A stretch of DNA of 64,000 nt, taken from Monosporascus cannonballus (Eukaryota > Ascomycota > Sordariomycetes > Xylariales). The stretch is from positions 336,828-400,827 of the forward strand of contig QJNS01000041.1 in assembly GCA_004154925.1 (NCBI GenBank). Direction: 5' to 3'. Under the pieces are notes generated by a model. The model did not search any database and was not told where the DNA came from. It saw only the letters and a list, made by a program, of their open reading frames with translations. Numbering within the stretch: the first letter of the stretch is position 1; the number at the start of each line of letters is the position of its first letter. The translations under genes were made by a program, and so were the position numbers. Below, one piece after another: positions 62,754 through 64,000 of the stretch.

Positions 62754-63458
62754 ATGGGCTTCTCCACACGCGTTTCACAGCCCACCAAGGCCATCCTATG
62801 CATTCACGGCGGCGGAGCTTCACCAGAGATCTTTCGCTTCCAAACTTCGTCTATCCGCGCGGCGTTAGACAACAAGTTCGACTTTGTGTATGCCACGGCG
62901 CCGCACATCGCGCCACCGGGTCCAGATGTGCTGCCTTTTTTTGCGGGTATGGAACCCTATTACTCCTGGTTCAGGGTAGCGCACAAGTCAACTAGCGAAG
63001 AAGTCGACATCTTTAACGAGGCTATCAAGAAGACCGTCGACGACTGGCAGCGACGGAATCCTCAGTCTACCATCGCCGGAATCCTGGGGTTTTCTCAAGG
63101 CGGTGTCGCATCGACGGTGCTGCTCTGGGAGCAGCAGGTTGGGCTGGTACCTTGGCTCCCCCAGCTCAAGTTTGGCATCATTGTCTGCTCCGGCTTTAGT
63201 GACGTTGCTACTGGATATATGCGCGATTATTGTATGCAATCAGGCTATGACGAGGATGCCATGGTGATCAAGCTGCCCACTCTGCATCTACACGGGCGCC
63301 AAGATGGTCTCAATCTCCCGCAGTCGAGGAAGATGTTCGCGACTCACTACGCACCAACGTTTGCCGCATTGGAGGAATTTGACGGACAGCACGAGGTTCC
63401 AAAGAAAATAAAGGATGTAAAAAAGGTGGTAAACTATATTTTGAGCCTACCGCAGTAG
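62754..63458 (+). CDS. FSH-type serine hydrolase (LovG-like thioesterase/esterase)
   Basis: A single-exon gene of 234 residues. The alpha/beta hydrolase fold of the FSH1 (DUF341) family is clear: CIHGGGASPEIFRFQ (16-30, oxyanion region), nucleophile elbow GFSQG with Ser114, catalytic Asp184 in HLHGRQDGL, and His213 in DGQHEVP. The APPGPDVLPFF and PYYSWF segments (52-72) are typical of fungal cluster-linked members. LovG releases the polyketide from the lovastatin nonaketide synthase, and homologues in other clusters release or proof-read polyketides or act as hydrolases. Beside a trans-ER gene, a role in chain release or editing for the same synthase is the natural inference. The start at 62754 is the first ATG and gives a normal N terminus. 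Confidence 0.93.
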   Translation: MGFSTRVSQPTKAILCIHGGGASPEIFRFQTSSIRAALDNKFDFVYATAPHIAPPGPDVLPFFAGMEPYYSWFRVAHKSTSEEVDIFNEAIKKTVDDWQRRNPQSTIAGILGFSQGGVASTVLLWEQQVGLVPWLPQLKFGIIVCSGFSDVATGYMRDYCMQSGYDEDAMVIKLPTLHLHGRQDGLNLPQSRKMFATHYAPTFAALEEFDGQHEVPKKIKDVKKVVNYILSLPQ

Positions 63459-63683
63459 GTGTGGATTATTTCAGCCGCGGACTGTATGACACCACGACTG
63501 ATAGGCAGATGGGATCATGTAATAGACAGAATAGAAGCTCCGACTATGGACTACAACATTATTTGGTTTTCTCACCGGGTTCCATCTCGCATAGCACCAG
63601 AATTTCGGTACTTGGCATCCCCGTGTTCCGGCCTCCGGCTAGCTGCATTGGTCATCTTCCTCACTGTTCGCAACTCCCGGACA

Positions 63684-63695
63684 TACTACGTAGTA
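63684..63695. promoter_or_regulatory. Perfect 12-bp palindrome
   Basis: TACTACGTAGTA, with a related inverted repeat ACTACGAAGTAGT at 63918-63930. Two similar dyads within 250 bp could be binding sites for a dimeric regulator. Nothing else supports this. Confidence 0.35.
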
Positions 63696-63950
63696 CTGAT
63701 CGATAACGCCCTGGGCGAATCCAGGCCAGACGCACTGAAAGGCTTGGGGCGATATGGGACGATATTTTGCCGCCCCAGCTGAATAGTCGATGGGACCCAA
63801 CCCAGTCGTGGGGGGGGCAAAGACCACTTTTGGCCCGGTAATCTGATGCCCGGAACAGGCTACCACACCGCCAGGACAGCGGAGGTAGGGAACACCCGAC
63901 ACCCGTCAAAAAGATTTACTACGAAGTAGTTGCAGCTTTGACCCTTGCCC

Positions 63951-63996
63951 AAACCCCCCCACACCCCCACACCCCCACACCCACACCCACACTCCC
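63951..63996 (+). repeat. C-rich (CCCCCACA) simple repeat
   Basis: A run of CCCCCACA and CCCACA units near the right edge. It does not match the fungal telomere repeat TTAGGG/CCCTAA. Confidence 0.85.
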
Positions 63997-64000
63997 CTTT

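Larger units (their letters stand above)
63459..64000. other. Downstream region at window edge, no supported gene
   Basis: Several overlapping short frames on both strands lack any family resemblance. The stretch ends in a C-rich simple repeat and contains two short palindromes, so it may be the promoter region of the next gene to the right. Confidence 0.55.

Noticed and set aside
63639..63909. Minus-strand frames near the right edge as a gene
   Set aside because: Two overlapping frames without family resemblance. No start context or splice pattern stands out.
63951..64000. Telomere at the right edge
   Set aside because: The repeat is CCCCCACA-like and irregular, not CCCTAA, and it lies beside intact cluster genes.

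Overview
The window is from a filamentous ascomycete (Pezizomycotina) and has two compartments. Positions 1 to about 58,250 are extremely AT-rich, repeat-filled and eroded in the way repeat-induced point mutation (RIP) erodes DNA. Related copies differ almost only by C-to-T and G-to-A changes. Reading frames stay recognisable over hundreds of codons but are broken by TAA and TAG at former CAA, CAG and TGG codons. Positions from about 58,300 to 64,000 have balanced composition, short introns with GTAAGT-type donors, and intact genes.

Repeat compartment. Target-site duplications (TSDs) allow its history to be read. (i) A 10.8-kb DNA transposon-like element is present twice in opposite orientations. 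Copy B (24680-35477) is complete, has imperfect terminal inverted repeats and an 8-bp TSD (TTAATACC). Copy A (from the left edge to 16383) runs off the window. (ii) Copy B sits inside a solo LTR (24385-24679 plus 35486-35641) that has its own 5-bp TSD, TCTTA. (iii) Copy A is interrupted by a full-length Ty3/gypsy chromovirus, element 1 (7153-13955, TSD TTATT), and copy B keeps the matching empty site. (iv) A second chromovirus on the minus strand (element 2, 38904-45682) lacks a matching TSD. (v) A third gypsy element on the minus strand (element 3, 50125-57252, TSD ATTAC) has unrelated LTRs of about 205 bp. A solo LTR of that type lies at 38460-38666 (TSD AAATT). Both chromoviruses carry a decayed but recognisable antisense ORF between the chromodomain and the 3' LTR.

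Between the two 10.8-kb copies lies a decayed non-LTR locus (17135-24384). It holds a minus-strand pseudogene of a fungal family that joins a nuclease-like segment (E-x-K motif) to a kinase-like segment (19870-21600). Other coding relics that I cannot name lie at 35682-35995, 37664-38459, 47450-47870 and 57258-57993.

Gene compartment. Three intact genes form the edge of a secondary-metabolite cluster: a four-exon UstYa-like (DUF3328) oxidase (58488-59585, minus), a three-exon LovC-type trans-acting enoyl reductase (60919-62122, minus), and a divergently transcribed LovG-type FSH serine hydrolase (62754-63458, plus). In known clusters the reductase works in trans on a highly reducing polyketide synthase (or PKS-NRPS) and the hydrolase releases or edits the product. 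The synthase is not in this window and is predicted beyond the right edge. No rRNA, tRNA, CRISPR array or telomeric repeat was seen.
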